Source of the DNA: a virus | Length of the DNA stretch: 34,612 nucleotides | Direction: 5' to 3' (one strand) | IMG/VR virus record: IMGVR_UViG_3300009170_000014 | Coordinates: 1-34,612 of that record | In this document: in pieces, positions 23,927 to 31,411 of the stretch | Numbering within the stretch: position 1 is the first letter of the stretch | How the letters are laid out: the number at the start of each line of letters is the position of its first letter | Position numbers and translations under genes: made by a program | Notes under the pieces: generated by a model | Seen by the model: only the letters and a program-made list of their open reading frames with translations | Told to the model about the DNA's origin: nothing | Databases searched by the model: none

Positions 23927-24178
23927 TTAATAGTTTTCTTCTCTATTTGTGAATACTAACATCTTATTTTTTTCCTTGATAGCTTCTAATCTTTCTTTAT
24001 CAAGTTCTAAGATGCATTCTCCACCTAGTTCTAAGTCTGTTTCTATTTCATCTCTTTCAATGATTAAGGTTCTTATTGTCCTAGACAAACCTTTTGTTTC
24101 TGACTGATTAGCCAAAACTCTTTCTACATGCTTTAAGAACAATGTATCCTTAGCATAATCTTTTAAATTGATTTTCAT
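23927..24178 (-). CDS. Small helical hypothetical protein (83 aa)
   Basis: A charged helical protein with KHVERVLANQSETKGLSRTI and a glutamate-rich second half (RDEIETDLELGGECILELDK). No family is recognised. It overlaps the 105-aa gene upstream by 4 nt (ATGA), which supports the chosen start. Confidence 0.62.
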   Translation of the reverse strand: MKINLKDYAKDTLFLKHVERVLANQSETKGLSRTIRTLIIERDEIETDLELGGECILELDKERLEAIKEKNKMLVFTNREENY

Positions 24179-24492
24179 TCTGAGTAGTATTCATTAAGTT
24201 CATGTACTTCTTCTTTAGCTTCCTTTAGAATTTTTTCTAAAGCTGCTTCTATGTCCCAGCCTTGAGTTACCGGTAAGCCAAATCTATTGGCTGCAAAAAA
24301 TTGATAAGGAAAGTATGAGTCAATATTAAGTTCTTCTAACTTAAAACCTACCATACCACCTTGAATCAATAATTTTGCTACTTTAGTTACTGTGTATGTC
24401 TGCCCTTCTACTAACCATTTAGAGTTAGGAATATCATTGGGCTTACTCTTGTTGTCCAAGCATATCACTTGGAAGGGTGTCTTCATTTCCAT
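24175..24492 (-). CDS. Conserved small phage protein (105 aa)
   Basis: The protein has PFQVICLDNKSKPNDIPNSK, WLVEGQTYTVTKVAKLL, GGMVGFKLEEL and YFPYQFFAANRFGL, then a helical acidic tail. The pattern of a small beta-barrel reading VICxD...P.SKWxxxGxxYTV and FKLxE...YFAANRFG is common in Bacteroidota phages as I recall; function unknown. Its start overlaps the 110-aa gene by about 44-50 nt, depending on whether M1 or M3 (MKTPFQ) is used. Confidence 0.66.
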   Translation of the reverse strand: MEMKTPFQVICLDNKSKPNDIPNSKWLVEGQTYTVTKVAKLLIQGGMVGFKLEELNIDSYFPYQFFAANRFGLPVTQGWDIEAALEKILKEAKEEVHELNEYYSE

Positions 24493-24775
24493 CTTCTTCT
24501 GGTTCTATATAGTTAGGGTTCCATTGTGGGTCTGTTGACTCTTCAGGTACATAATGACCTTTTTCAGTTGCTTGTAATCTTAAAGTTCTATGATATGTTT
24601 CTTCATCATCTTCATGTAGACTATGAGAAGACTGTCCTGTAGGAATAAAGTCCTCATCACACTGATATAAAGTAATATCTAAGAATTGTTTTACACCCTC
24701 ATCATTAGTTAAGTGTGCAGGTAGAGTCATAAACTTCATTTTTATGTCACCTATTTGTATTGCTGTTGTTGCCAT
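24443..24775 (-). CDS. Hypothetical acidic protein (110 aa)
   Basis: The N-terminal half is strand-like (AIQIGDIKMKFMTLPAHL); the rest is acidic and low in hydrophobic residues (EDDEETYHRTLRLQ, NYIEPEEDGNEDT), probably disordered. The ATG is preceded by TATATTTG plus 4 nt, the same spacing seen before the plus-strand gene at 22220. No family is recognised. Confidence 0.6.
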   Translation of the reverse strand: MATTAIQIGDIKMKFMTLPAHLTNDEGVKQFLDITLYQCDEDFIPTGQSSHSLHEDDEETYHRTLRLQATEKGHYVPEESTDPQWNPNYIEPEEDGNEDTLPSDMLGQQE

Positions 24776-24787
24776 GTTGCAAATATA

Positions 24788-25039
24788 TTAAAATCTTTTA
24801 ATTGTTACCTTATAAAATTTAATATTTGCTATTGGGCTTAAATCAACTTCAATAGCTTCAATTAATTTATGAGGATAAGGTTGTTTTGTTAATGTTTTAA
24901 ATGTAGTTTCATTAAGATTACTCTTGTAATCCCATGATCCATGCCACTTAATAGTTGTACCCCGGTTGATGGGAGTTTCTATTGTTCTTAGTTCTGAGTT
25001 TTGCATTAAGATATGCTCATCAAGTTTAGGTAAATCCAT
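24788..25039 (-). CDS. Small hypothetical protein (83 aa)
   Basis: A polar small protein with TTIKWHGSWDYKSNLNETTF in the middle and strand-like LIEAIEVDLSPIANIKFYKV at the end. No family is recognised. It lies one base after the stop of the 50-aa gene, inside the coupled accessory operon. Confidence 0.58.
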   Translation of the reverse strand: MDLPKLDEHILMQNSELRTIETPINRGTTIKWHGSWDYKSNLNETTFKTLTKQPYPHKLIEAIEVDLSPIANIKFYKVTIKRF

Positions 25040-25040
25040 A

Positions 25041-25193
25041 TTATTTTAATTTTGTAATATATAGTTTAATGCATAAAAAATAATAACATGTTCTAACTAG
25101 ATCATATTCTCCTCCGTAATATGGTAACACATCCATTGAAGGTATAACATGCCATTCAACTAAGTTTACTATAATTTTTACTTGTTTTTTCAT
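25041..25193 (-). CDS. 50-aa microprotein downstream of clpS-like gene
   Basis: ATG 25193-25191 overlaps the ClpS-like gene's stop as TAATG, and TAA is at 25043-25041, one base before the next ATG. The peptide has a strand-like start (KKQVKIIVNLVEWHVIPS) and a tyrosine-rich, hydrophobic end (CYYFLCIKLYITKLK). It might associate with membranes. Support is the tight fit between its neighbours. Confidence 0.55.
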   Translation of the reverse strand: MKKQVKIIVNLVEWHVIPSMDVLPYYGGEYDLVRTCYYFLCIKLYITKLK

Positions 25194-25483
25194 TATTCTA
25201 TTTTTACTGATAAGTGATTCTCTTGTAATGCTTCATAAATAGGTTTAAGTTTTTTCTGACTACCATGTTTAATATCACATTTACCATTATTGTGTACAAT
25301 AGATGCTACTTGTTCAGCTTGTTCAATAGAATGATTACAGTATAATATTAAACATTCAATAACATGTTCAAATGAATTTACATCATCATTGTAAAGAATT
25401 ATAGCCTTACTAGGTTCAGTCATCTCTTTAATTTCAGCTTCAAGCTGTTTCTCCACTATTGGGTCCAGGGTTATTGTTTCCAT
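25193..25483 (-). CDS. ClpS-like N-degron adaptor protein
   Basis: Residues 27-96 align with ClpS without gaps up to the central histidine: AIILYNDDVNSFEHVIECL, then SIEQAEQVASIVHNNGKCDI. The residues that hold the N-terminal amino group are kept (N32, D33, D34 and H64, matching E. coli N34, D35, D36 and H66). Two pocket residues differ: F38 stands for Met40 and A60 for Met62, so the bound N-terminal residue may differ from the usual Leu/Phe/Trp/Tyr. ClpS delivers substrates to ClpAP. The phage copy might redirect or block host ClpAP/ClpCP; this is inference. M21 (25423) is an alternative start that avoids the 44-nt overlap with the upstream gene. Confidence 0.85.
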   Translation of the reverse strand: METITLDPIVEKQLEAEIKEMTEPSKAIILYNDDVNSFEHVIECLILYCNHSIEQAEQVASIVHNNGKCDIKHGSQKKLKPIYEALQENHLSVKIE

Positions 25484-25769
25484 TTCTTGATTTTTTAATT
25501 ACTTGATCTCTTACATCATAAGTTAAGTCCATTAACAAGTCATATATTTCTTGCTGTTCCATTGAAGTAGTACTACCTTCTTTATAGTTGGTAAGTTTGT
25601 TCAAAGCTTCTTCATATTCTTTTACAGTAGAAAACAGTTTTTTAAAATAATGTTTAAACTGAAACCTATGCTCTGGTAAGGTATGAATTAATTCTGATAA
25701 ACATCTAACATGTGCAAGCATTAATGTGATGTTAAGGGCATCATCTTGTTTTAAATTTTGGTGGCTCAT
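25440..25769 (-). CDS. Hypothetical helical protein (109 aa) next to ClpS-like gene
   Basis: Helical throughout: NITLMLAHVRCLSELIHTLP, KHYFKKLFSTVKEYEEALNK and QEIYDLLMDLTYDVRDQVIK, with a polar tail. No family is recognised. It overlaps the helicase start region by 4 nt on its upstream side and the ClpS-like gene by 44 nt on its downstream side, and could be a partner or substrate of the adaptor by position. Confidence 0.62.
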   Translation of the reverse strand: MSHQNLKQDDALNITLMLAHVRCLSELIHTLPEHRFQFKHYFKKLFSTVKEYEEALNKLTNYKEGSTTSMEQQEIYDLLMDLTYDVRDQVIKKSRNGNNNPGPNSGETA

Positions 25770-26854
25770 ATCCAGGTTATTTTTGTTTGGTCATAATCTT
25801 CTAAAGCTTTGATTACCCAATCTTCATCTATAGTATTTATATAACATAATACATGTATTGTAGATTTATCATTTGGGTTTAATCTTAAAAGCCTACCTAT
25901 TCTTTGACTAGCTTTTCTTTCATTACCATAAGCATGCATAATTATACCTATTTTAAGATTAGGAATATTAATACCTTCTGATAATTGTAAGACACAGCTT
26001 AGTTCATCAATCTTTCCAGCTTTAAAATCTTGTAGATTGTATTCAGAATTAGGATTACCACTATGATAACTATTATCACAAAGTCTATCAGCTTGTTCTT
26101 GAGTATTAGCAAACAATAAAGTTTTCTCAGTAGTAGACATTAACAAATTTTTAGCATAAGCTTCCTTAGTAGGAAAGTTCATTATGGCTTTCATTCTCAT
26201 GATTCTCATCATATGAATTTCTTTATCACTACTAGCTCTATGACATCTACCAGTCCAATATTTGTAATTAGCTGATTCTGATGTGTAAAAGAACTTTGGT
26301 GCTTTGCCTGCTTTCATGTTTTGTTTTGTGTCTAGTTCTAAGGTGTGCACTATAATTTTATAATCATTAAGAATATTATCTTCTATTGCAGTATCTGTTT
26401 CATATTTGTATACTACTGGAATAAATTGCTTAAACATCTTTCCTTTTTCTGATTGTTCAATTTTTGGTGGTGTACCTGTTAATCCTATTAAGATGCCTTG
26501 ATAATCATTTAACCACAATGAATGTGATTTTAACAAAGAATGAGCCTCATCTAAATATACTGCTTGATAATCTATATCTTGATTTATAAGTGATAAATAA
26601 GTACTAAAAGTAATATGAGATATTAAATACTCCATATCAAACTTTTTAGCATCATCTTTCCATGATTGAAATATGGAAATTTTTGGAGCAACTACAAGAA
26701 AGAAAGCATTATCATGATACAAAGAAGCCATATGTTTTAATCCTACTAATGTTTTACCAGTTCCTACTGACATAGCCACAGTTCCTCTTTTTACTTTACT
26801 TAAAGCTTTTAATGCTTCTGTTTGTATTTGATCTTTAGTTTTTTTCATTAACAT
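25766..26854 (-). CDS. Superfamily 2 helicase (SNF2/DEAD-like)
   Basis: The 362-aa protein has motif I SVGTGKT (29-35), LVVAPKIS (Ia, 53-60), motif II LDEAHS (101-106), motif III TGTPP (126-130), a motif V-like LSEGINIPNL and motif VI QRIGRLLRL near the end. The two RecA-like domains are complete but there is little extra sequence, which is the compact phage form. It may remodel forks, aid recombination or unwind RNA. crAss-like genomes carry a similar gene. M3 is an equally possible start. The gene overlaps the 70-aa gene by 20 nt. Confidence 0.9.
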   Translation of the reverse strand: MLMKKTKDQIQTEALKALSKVKRGTVAMSVGTGKTLVGLKHMASLYHDNAFFLVVAPKISIFQSWKDDAKKFDMEYLISHITFSTYLSLINQDIDYQAVYLDEAHSLLKSHSLWLNDYQGILIGLTGTPPKIEQSEKGKMFKQFIPVVYKYETDTAIEDNILNDYKIIVHTLELDTKQNMKAGKAPKFFYTSESANYKYWTGRCHRASSDKEIHMMRIMRMKAIMNFPTKEAYAKNLLMSTTEKTLLFANTQEQADRLCDNSYHSGNPNSEYNLQDFKAGKIDELSCVLQLSEGINIPNLKIGIIMHAYGNERKASQRIGRLLRLNPNDKSTIHVLCYINTIDEDWVIKALEDYDQTKITWI

Positions 26855-27047
26855 TCATTTTTATTGTATTGTTTTTACATAAAGTTACATCATTACTATT
26901 GTAATGTTTAATAACACCAGTTTGTTCAAGAGCTACAACAAATATTGTGTTTTCATGTACACCATAGTCCATAAGAAATAGAACTTGTCCATCTCCATGA
27001 GGTGTAGTAACCCACATTATTTGCTGTAATTCATGAATAACTGTCAT
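26835..27047 (-). CDS. Small conserved protein (70 aa)
   Basis: The sequence IMWVTTPHGDGQVLFLMDYG, followed by HENTIFVVALEQTG and IKHYNSNDV, looks like a small beta-barrel. I have seen this pattern (WVxTPHGxGxVLFxxDYGxxxNTxWVV) as a short conserved protein of Bacteroidota phages and mobile elements. Function unknown. It lies 5 nt downstream of the 183-aa gene. Confidence 0.65.
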   Translation of the reverse strand: MTVIHELQQIMWVTTPHGDGQVLFLMDYGVHENTIFVVALEQTGVIKHYNSNDVTLCKNNTIKMNVNEKN

Positions 27048-27052
27048 AATAT

Positions 27053-27604
27053 TTAGTCTGTTGTAAAGTTAGGAATAATCTCTGTAAAACCAATAGGAGG
27101 CTCTTTCATGACACTTATTCTGTCTCTTGCCCAAGTTCCTATTAATTCCATACTATTTCCATGATAGTCTCCACCACCTCTTCCATTTCCTTCTGCTGTT
27201 AGTAAAGGTAAAGGATGAACCCTCATCTCATCTGTATTCCAATTTCCATTTATAGGTTTACATTTAGTTTTATCTACAAACTCTTGTCTGTCCCAGTTAA
27301 CTAAATAATGATAATTTGGTGGTATAGCTTCAATAAGCATTGTAAGTGCATTTTTTTCTTGAGATGATTCATATAAAGTCTCACCTTCCTTTGCTTCAGG
27401 ATCAGCATAATCTCCAGCCCATACTATTCTTTTGCCAGACCATCTTGCTTTATCTGTACCATTATCTAATAATAAAAACTCTACAGATTCTACAAATAGA
27501 TTACCTATGTAAGAATGTTCCATAAGTTTAGCTCCATTTCCAGATTCATGTGGAGAAACCCATTCCATTGTATCACTGTTTATTGCTATGTAGTATTGAC
27601 CCAT
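27053..27604 (-). CDS. MGQYY-family conserved protein (183 aa)
   Basis: The protein starts MGQYYIAINSDTMEWVSPHE, then GNGAKLMEHSYIGNLFVESV, RIVWAGDYADPE and YHYLVNWDRQEFVD, ending HPLPLLTAEGNGRGGGDYHG and ELIGTWARD. This family is widespread in phages and bacteria and has no proven function in my knowledge; the pattern of conserved tryptophan, asparagine and glycine suggests an enzyme or sugar-binding fold. It begins close to the two-helix membrane gene upstream (27606), with one base between. Confidence 0.72.
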   Translation of the reverse strand: MGQYYIAINSDTMEWVSPHESGNGAKLMEHSYIGNLFVESVEFLLLDNGTDKARWSGKRIVWAGDYADPEAKEGETLYESSQEKNALTMLIEAIPPNYHYLVNWDRQEFVDKTKCKPINGNWNTDEMRVHPLPLLTAEGNGRGGGDYHGNSMELIGTWARDRISVMKEPPIGFTEIIPNFTTD

Positions 27605-27605
27605 A

Positions 27606-27773
27606 TTACATAAAGAATGGCCACAATAAGCCTTTAAATTCTGCTACAAAGGGTCCTATAAATATAGTATTCATAAGTCCATGATTTTGTGCCCATTCAT
27701 ACCAAAAGACAATAGTCATTATTTGTGATATAATAAAGTATAGCCAAGCTAAAACATATAATATTGATTGCAT
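27606..27773 (-). CDS. 55-aa membrane protein
   Basis: ATG 27773-27771 to TAA 27608-27606, one base before the next ATG. Residues 4-24 (ILYVLAWLYFIISQIMTIVF) form a clear membrane helix; the rest (LMNTIFIGPFVAEFKGLLWP) may form a second, weaker one. Small phage membrane proteins of this size include holins and superinfection factors; nothing here decides between them. Confidence 0.65.
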   Translation of the reverse strand: MQSILYVLAWLYFIISQIMTIVFWYEWAQNHGLMNTIFIGPFVAEFKGLLWPFFM

Positions 27774-27797
27774 AATTTGTTTTTTTAAAGTTTATAA

Positions 27798-27953
27798 TTA
27801 TTTTTTGTTTAAATACTGCTTTTCTATTAAAGCAATAACTTCTAATACCATCATTCTTGCAGTAAAGCTAGGTTTTTCTTGTTTTAAAGAATGTTCTGCT
27901 ATTTTTAAAGTAGTTAGTATTGTTTCTAAATCTTTTTTGTCTATACTAAGCAT
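27798..27953 (-). CDS. 51-aa helical microprotein
   Basis: ATG 27953-27951 overlaps the zinc-binding gene's TAG by 8 nt; TAA is at 27800-27798. The peptide is one long amphipathic run (DKKDLETILTTLKIAEHSLK, FTARMMVLEVIALIEKQYLN), probably two helices. No family is recognised; coupling to the upstream gene supports it. Confidence 0.52.
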   Translation of the reverse strand: MLSIDKKDLETILTTLKIAEHSLKQEKPSFTARMMVLEVIALIEKQYLNKK

Positions 27954-28251
27954 CAAAATTAATATTAGGTAAGTCTAGTTCTTTAGCAACATTAATGTCA
28001 ATAAAAGATACTCCTGATGGTGGTGCAGGATTAGGAGCAAATAAAGTATCTGCTACTGACTGTGCAACTACCCATAAATTCCCACTCCGGTAAGGACTTG
28101 TTACATCTACTGTTTTTGTTTCAACAGCTCCTATTAATACAAAGCCTTTAGACATAAGTTCTGTACAGTCATCACAAGGCTTCTTAGCCCATTCAACTGA
28201 TTTAGAACTGTCTGCATTCTTTGCACATATTGGACATATTTTATTTTCCAT
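27946..28251 (-). CDS. Zinc-binding small protein (101 aa)
   Basis: The N-terminus has CPICAKNADS (CxxC) and, after 14 residues, KPCDDCTELM (CxxC), a zinc-ribbon pair. MSKGFVLIGAVE, a short SPYRSGNLWVV and a C-terminal helix FIDINVAKELDL follow. The layout CxxC...CxxCxxxMxxGxxLIxV...PYRxG recurs in Gram-negative phages, function unknown. It ends in TAG and overlaps the 51-aa gene by 8 nt; it starts one base after the ParB-like gene's stop. Confidence 0.7.
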   Translation of the reverse strand: MENKICPICAKNADSSKSVEWAKKPCDDCTELMSKGFVLIGAVETKTVDVTSPYRSGNLWVVAQSVADTLFAPNPAPPSGVSFIDINVAKELDLPNINFDA

Positions 28252-28252
28252 A

Positions 28253-28966
28253 TTATTTATATAATTCTTCTAACATGTTTTTCATAGCTGCCTCATCATG
28301 AACTAACTTCATACTTGCTTTATTTTGAGCTAATTTTTGCATAAATGTAGTATGATTGTAACTTATGCTAGGAGATCTTCTGAATTTAACAAAAGATTTC
28401 ATGAATTTAGAATTGTTTGTTCCTAAAAATGATATTACATCTATTAAATCTGAAGTAACTTTATCAGCATCTTTAGATGTTGCTTTAAATGTACCATTTT
28501 TAATAACATTATGGTTACTTTCTCCTAAAATTATAGAAGAAATTGCATAATTTAAACCTGTTGCTAATTTATGTGCTCTTAATTTTTCATATTCTTTATT
28601 ACATAACATAGCATATGCATTAACATAGTCATCAAGTATCCATTTTAAGCTAGAATTATTAAGACTAGCCATTGTGTTTACAATAAAAGGAATATCTTCT
28701 GTTGTAACAACTATACATTCAACAGTTTTCCAATTTACTTTGTTAAGAGCTGCTATCATATGTTGACCATCCATTATATAATAACCTATTTTATTACCAT
28801 TAAGTTTTGTCTTTGCTAAAACAGGTGTTCTTAAAATACCATAATTAAACATAGAAGTAAGTATTTTATCTGATTGATTCATATTAATTTTTCTATTAAA
28901 AGGTATAACTGTAAGATCTTTTGTCTGCATTTTTTCAATTGGGTGTTGTACAATAATATTTTTCAT
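28253..28966 (-). CDS. ParB/sulfiredoxin-like domain protein
   Basis: The N-terminal domain has DLTVIPFNRKINMNQ (17-31), GILRTPVLAK, and GYYIMDGQHMIAALNK (61-76), the ParB-like nucleotide-binding box where chromosomal ParB has GExR. The C-terminal part is helical and basic (MKSFVKFRRSPSISYNH) with no clear helix-turn-helix. Phage proteins with this domain are often called ParB-like nucleases; here DNA or CTP binding is a fair guess. The length, 237 aa, is short of full ParB. A truncated copy of its first 45 residues sits directly upstream (29003-29137). Confidence 0.78.
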   Translation of the reverse strand: MKNIIVQHPIEKMQTKDLTVIPFNRKINMNQSDKILTSMFNYGILRTPVLAKTKLNGNKIGYYIMDGQHMIAALNKVNWKTVECIVVTTEDIPFIVNTMASLNNSSLKWILDDYVNAYAMLCNKEYEKLRAHKLATGLNYAISSIILGESNHNVIKNGTFKATSKDADKVTSDLIDVISFLGTNNSKFMKSFVKFRRSPSISYNHTTFMQKLAQNKASMKLVHDEAAMKNMLEELYK

Positions 28967-29002
28967 GTCTCTGTCTTTTTAAGTTTTTAATTAATTTTTA
29001 TA

Positions 29003-29137
29003 TTATTTTTTATATAAGTCTAGTGTTTTCATAAAAACATCTACCTGTTTCATATTTAACTTCTTTTTATTAAAAGGTAAGATTACAAGATCATTTGGGT
29101 TTATTGAATGCACTGTGTATTTTTTAGTATTTTTCAT
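29003..29137 (-). CDS. Truncated paralogue of the ParB-like gene (44 aa)
   Basis: The peptide reads MKNTKKYTVHSINPNDLVIL, then PFNKKKLNMKQVDVFMKTL, and stops. It matches the start of the ParB-like protein downstream: DLVILPFNKKKLNMKQ against DLTVIPFNRK-INMNQ, both at residues 16-31 and both starting MKN. The nucleotide-binding box is missing. It is either a decayed duplicate or a short regulator that mimics the domain edge. It ends in TAA 37 nt before the ParB-like ATG, in a very AT-rich gap. Confidence 0.6.
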   Translation of the reverse strand: MKNTKKYTVHSINPNDLVILPFNKKKLNMKQVDVFMKTLDLYKK

Positions 29138-29152
29138 TTTTTAAAGTTTTAA

Positions 29153-29437
29153 TTAAATTGTTTCTAGTGGTTCATTATCAGTGTCTATTGCTTCAATAAT
29201 TGATTCAAGTACTTTCCAATTTTCTTCATCTGGAGAGTGAACCAGTCTTATAAAATTTTGATATTCTTCTGTAGTTATATCATTAGATAAAGTCAATGTA
29301 TACAAAGCTTTAGCTATGCTATCTCTTGAAGTATACCAGTCTTTATTATGTGCAAATCTACCATAATGATCATTATTTGGAGAATATGTTTGATCATAAT
29401 ACTTTTTCCAATATTCTAATACTATTTTACCATTCAT
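29153..29437 (-). CDS. Hypothetical protein (94 aa)
   Basis: A tyrosine-rich, helical small protein (MNGKIVLEYWKKYYDQTYSP, KDWYTSRDSIAKALYTLTLS) with an acidic C-terminal helix (EENWKVLESIIEAID). No family is recognised. It lies 36 nt downstream of the 267-aa gene and 15 nt upstream of the ParB fragment. Confidence 0.6.
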   Translation of the reverse strand: MNGKIVLEYWKKYYDQTYSPNNDHYGRFAHNKDWYTSRDSIAKALYTLTLSNDITTEEYQNFIRLVHSPDEENWKVLESIIEAIDTDNEPLETI

Positions 29438-29473
29438 GTTATTCTTTTTATACTAAATCCTTTTTCCATAGTT

Positions 29474-30277
29474 TTAGCTCTGTTGTTGGGTTAACTTTCT
29501 TGCTGGAGCTGTATATCCTTCTTTCTCAAAAGAATCTATCCATATAAGTTCTTTAGTCCATACTCCATCTTTTTTCTTAGGTTGTAATCTAAAATGACCA
29601 CTTACTAAAAATCCATCTGATTTTACAAGAGTAGTAAACCACTTACTATCTAGATAAGTTATATTTTTTGAGGTTTCATTAAGATATTTCCCTGTAGAAT
29701 CTTTGATTTTTATTTTAGGTAGTAACTCTTTAGTTTCTACTTGGGCATAAGTAGCAAACATTGCCACAAATATAACATTTATCACATGTTGCTGAATTAA
29801 TTTTTGTGCATATTCTGTACTTTTTCCACTAGCATAAGCCTGACTGAGCCATCCTTCTTGATAAATTTTTTGACTTGCACTATCATGATAATAAAATAAA
29901 GGAATACCTTTCTTATCAAATGCAAAAAGACAAAGTTCCATATCTTGAGTTCCTTGTTTAGTAGTATAAGACATCATATAAACAAACTGATTAATTAAGA
30001 AGGTGCCTTTAACCTCAAAGTCAGAGATATCATTGATCATGATATCTTCTAAGATTCCTAGTAGTTTATCTTGAGCCTTTTCTTTAGCCTCCATAAAGGC
30101 TGGACTAACTGCATGAATTTTTACATTGAAATCTTCCCTGTAAGTTTTCCAAGTTTCTACAAACTTTTTAGAAGTTTCACCCATAAAAGCTTCATCCTCT
30201 TTAAAAATAGGCAATACACCTAAACTCTTTTCTTGAAGCTTTTTCAAGATAGGATAGTTCTCATAGTTTATTCTCAT
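29474..30277 (-). CDS. Conserved hypothetical protein (267 aa)
   Basis: I chose the ATG at 30277 (MRINYENYPILKKLQEKSLG): the one at 30337 would run 41 nt into the HNH gene and add residues that look out of frame. The middle has two hydrophobic segments (FLINQFVYMMSYTT, HVINVIFVAMFATYAQVE), and the end reads WFTTLVKSDGFLVSGHFRLQ followed by LIWIDSFEKEGY. The GHFRLQPxxxxGxxxxxLIWID ending recurs in diverse phage proteins, in my memory without known function. No catalytic motif is evident. Confidence 0.65.
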   Translation of the reverse strand: MRINYENYPILKKLQEKSLGVLPIFKEDEAFMGETSKKFVETWKTYREDFNVKIHAVSPAFMEAKEKAQDKLLGILEDIMINDISDFEVKGTFLINQFVYMMSYTTKQGTQDMELCLFAFDKKGIPLFYYHDSASQKIYQEGWLSQAYASGKSTEYAQKLIQQHVINVIFVAMFATYAQVETKELLPKIKIKDSTGKYLNETSKNITYLDSKWFTTLVKSDGFLVSGHFRLQPKKKDGVWTKELIWIDSFEKEGYTAPARKLTQQQS

Positions 30278-30296
30278 AATTAATGTTTTTAATTGT

Positions 30297-30707
30297 TTAG
30301 GTAATTCTTTTAATGCTATATCCTTTTTCCATTGCAAACTCTCTGTGGTTCTCTACATACTCATGACAACTATGGCATAATGCTAACCAATTAGTCTCAT
30401 CAAGTAAATCATTTCCAATCCTACCTTTCTTATGATGAACTTCTGTAGCCTGACCTTTACATACTCCTTGAATATTAGCTTGACACATAGGGAAGTCTAA
30501 TAAGAACAATACTCTTTTAGCAGAGTATAGTTTTTCTTCTTTAGATCTTTTCTGGGACCGGGGAGCAATAGGCTTTGCTTTAATTGTTGGTTTTTTCATG
30601 TCAACTCCAGTAGTTGAACATTTTTTACAAAGCTTCTTACCTCCCCGGTTAGTCCAGATATAAGATTCAAGATTGCAATTACTGCATATCTTTTTCTTCT
30701 GTATCAT
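30297..30707 (-). CDS. HNH endonuclease (NinG-like layout)
   Basis: I chose the ATG at 30707 (MIQKKKICSNCNLESYIWTN) because the upstream ATG (30770) only adds residues lying within the overlapping 81-aa gene. A zinc ribbon (CSNC and CKKC) opens the protein, then a basic stretch (PIAPRSQKRSKEEKLYSAKR), and the HNH part: CQANIQGVCKG, ATEVHHKKGRIGND, NWLALCHSCHEYVE. The HH pair and the two CxxC pairs give the metal site. It may nick DNA in recombination or packaging, or act as a homing enzyme; NinG-like recombination nucleases share the SxKRxxE...HHKKGR pattern. Confidence 0.83.
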   Translation of the reverse strand: MIQKKKICSNCNLESYIWTNRGGKKLCKKCSTTGVDMKKPTIKAKPIAPRSQKRSKEEKLYSAKRVLFLLDFPMCQANIQGVCKGQATEVHHKKGRIGNDLLDETNWLALCHSCHEYVENHREFAMEKGYSIKRIT

Positions 30708-30924
30708 TTTCAGGTGCTTTAGTCTCAAGTACTTCTCTTGTTGCTGATTTCCTACAAATAAGAACACCATTTCTAAAAGTTTTACTAAGAACTGTTACAG
30801 CTGATCTAATTTCATTAAGGTCATTGTCTTGCTTCATCATTTGCTTTAATAAAGCTTCTTCAGCTTCATTCTCTGGAGCAAAGAGCAAGGATACTCCACC
30901 ATTTACTATAAATTCTACTTGCAT
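30679..30924 (-). CDS. Hypothetical protein (81 aa)
   Basis: A short protein starting MQVEFIVNGGVSLLFAPENE, then helical (EEALLKQMMKQDNDLNEIRS) and a basic-then-acidic tail. No family is recognised, though similar MQxEFxVxxGVSLxxxPE starts occur in Bacteroidota phage microproteins in my memory. It overlaps the HNH gene by 29 nt and the 139-aa gene by 10 nt. Confidence 0.62.
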   Translation of the reverse strand: MQVEFIVNGGVSLLFAPENEAEEALLKQMMKQDNDLNEIRSAVTVLSKTFRNGVLICRKSATREVLETKAPENDTEEKDMQ

Positions 30925-31334
30925 AATTCTGTTGGGGTTAGTTGGTTAAAATTCTTAGGTAATACTTTTCTTTCAATAAGTCTTGCTATTACTAATGGTT
31001 TGTTAATCTTAAGCATCTTAAATGACATGTTGTTTACATGCTCAGGATGACCTTCAGTACCAAAATAATTTACTAAACTGTTTGTTATCTCCATTCCAGG
31101 AAATATTCTTACAAAAAATTCATTAGCAAGTTGATTAGTTACTTCTTGTTTAAGTAAATTTACAACAACTTGACATTTTTTATAAGACTTGTTAATTCTT
31201 TTTTTCTTTTCTATACTCATCTTTGAGATCTCATCCTGTGAATATATACTCAAGCCAAATAAAGCTCTATTGTATAAAAAATTCTGATAAGAATTGTAGG
31301 GATCTTTTTCAAATCTACTTGGTTTTGTTTGCAT
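30915..31334 (-). CDS. Conserved hypothetical protein (139 aa)
   Basis: Basic helical protein: YQNFLYNRALFGLSIYSQDE, KKKRINKSYKKCQVVVNLLK, EFFVRIFPGMEITNSLVNYF, ending in FKMLKINKPLVIARLIERKV. The strongly basic segment KKKRINKSYKK suggests nucleic acid contact. No domain is recognised. It lies just downstream of the terminator at 31361-31388, so it needs read-through or its own start in the 26-nt gap. Confidence 0.65.
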   Translation of the reverse strand: MQTKPSRFEKDPYNSYQNFLYNRALFGLSIYSQDEISKMSIEKKKRINKSYKKCQVVVNLLKQEVTNQLANEFFVRIFPGMEITNSLVNYFGTEGHPEHVNNMSFKMLKINKPLVIARLIERKVLPKNFNQLTPTELCK

Positions 31335-31360
31335 GTTACTGGAGTTTAAAGGTTAAAAAA

Positions 31361-31388
31361 AAGGAGTAAGATTACTATCCTACTCCTT
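31361..31388 (-). terminator. Intrinsic terminator after the 153-aa gene
   Basis: On the minus strand AAGGAGTA and TACTCCTT form an 8-bp stem, with inner GAT/ATC pairs, followed by a run of eight T residues (31362-31355). It lies 23 nt after the stop of the 153-aa gene. Confidence 0.9.
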
Positions 31389-31411
31389 ATTATTTGTTTA
31401 TTTATTTACAA

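Noticed and set aside
24780-24787. TATATTTG elements just before ATGs (24780-24787, 32549-32556) as promoters
   Set aside because: No TTTG at 19-21 nt upstream in either case, and the 8-mer also occurs inside coding sequence (about 15698-15705). AT content makes chance hits likely.
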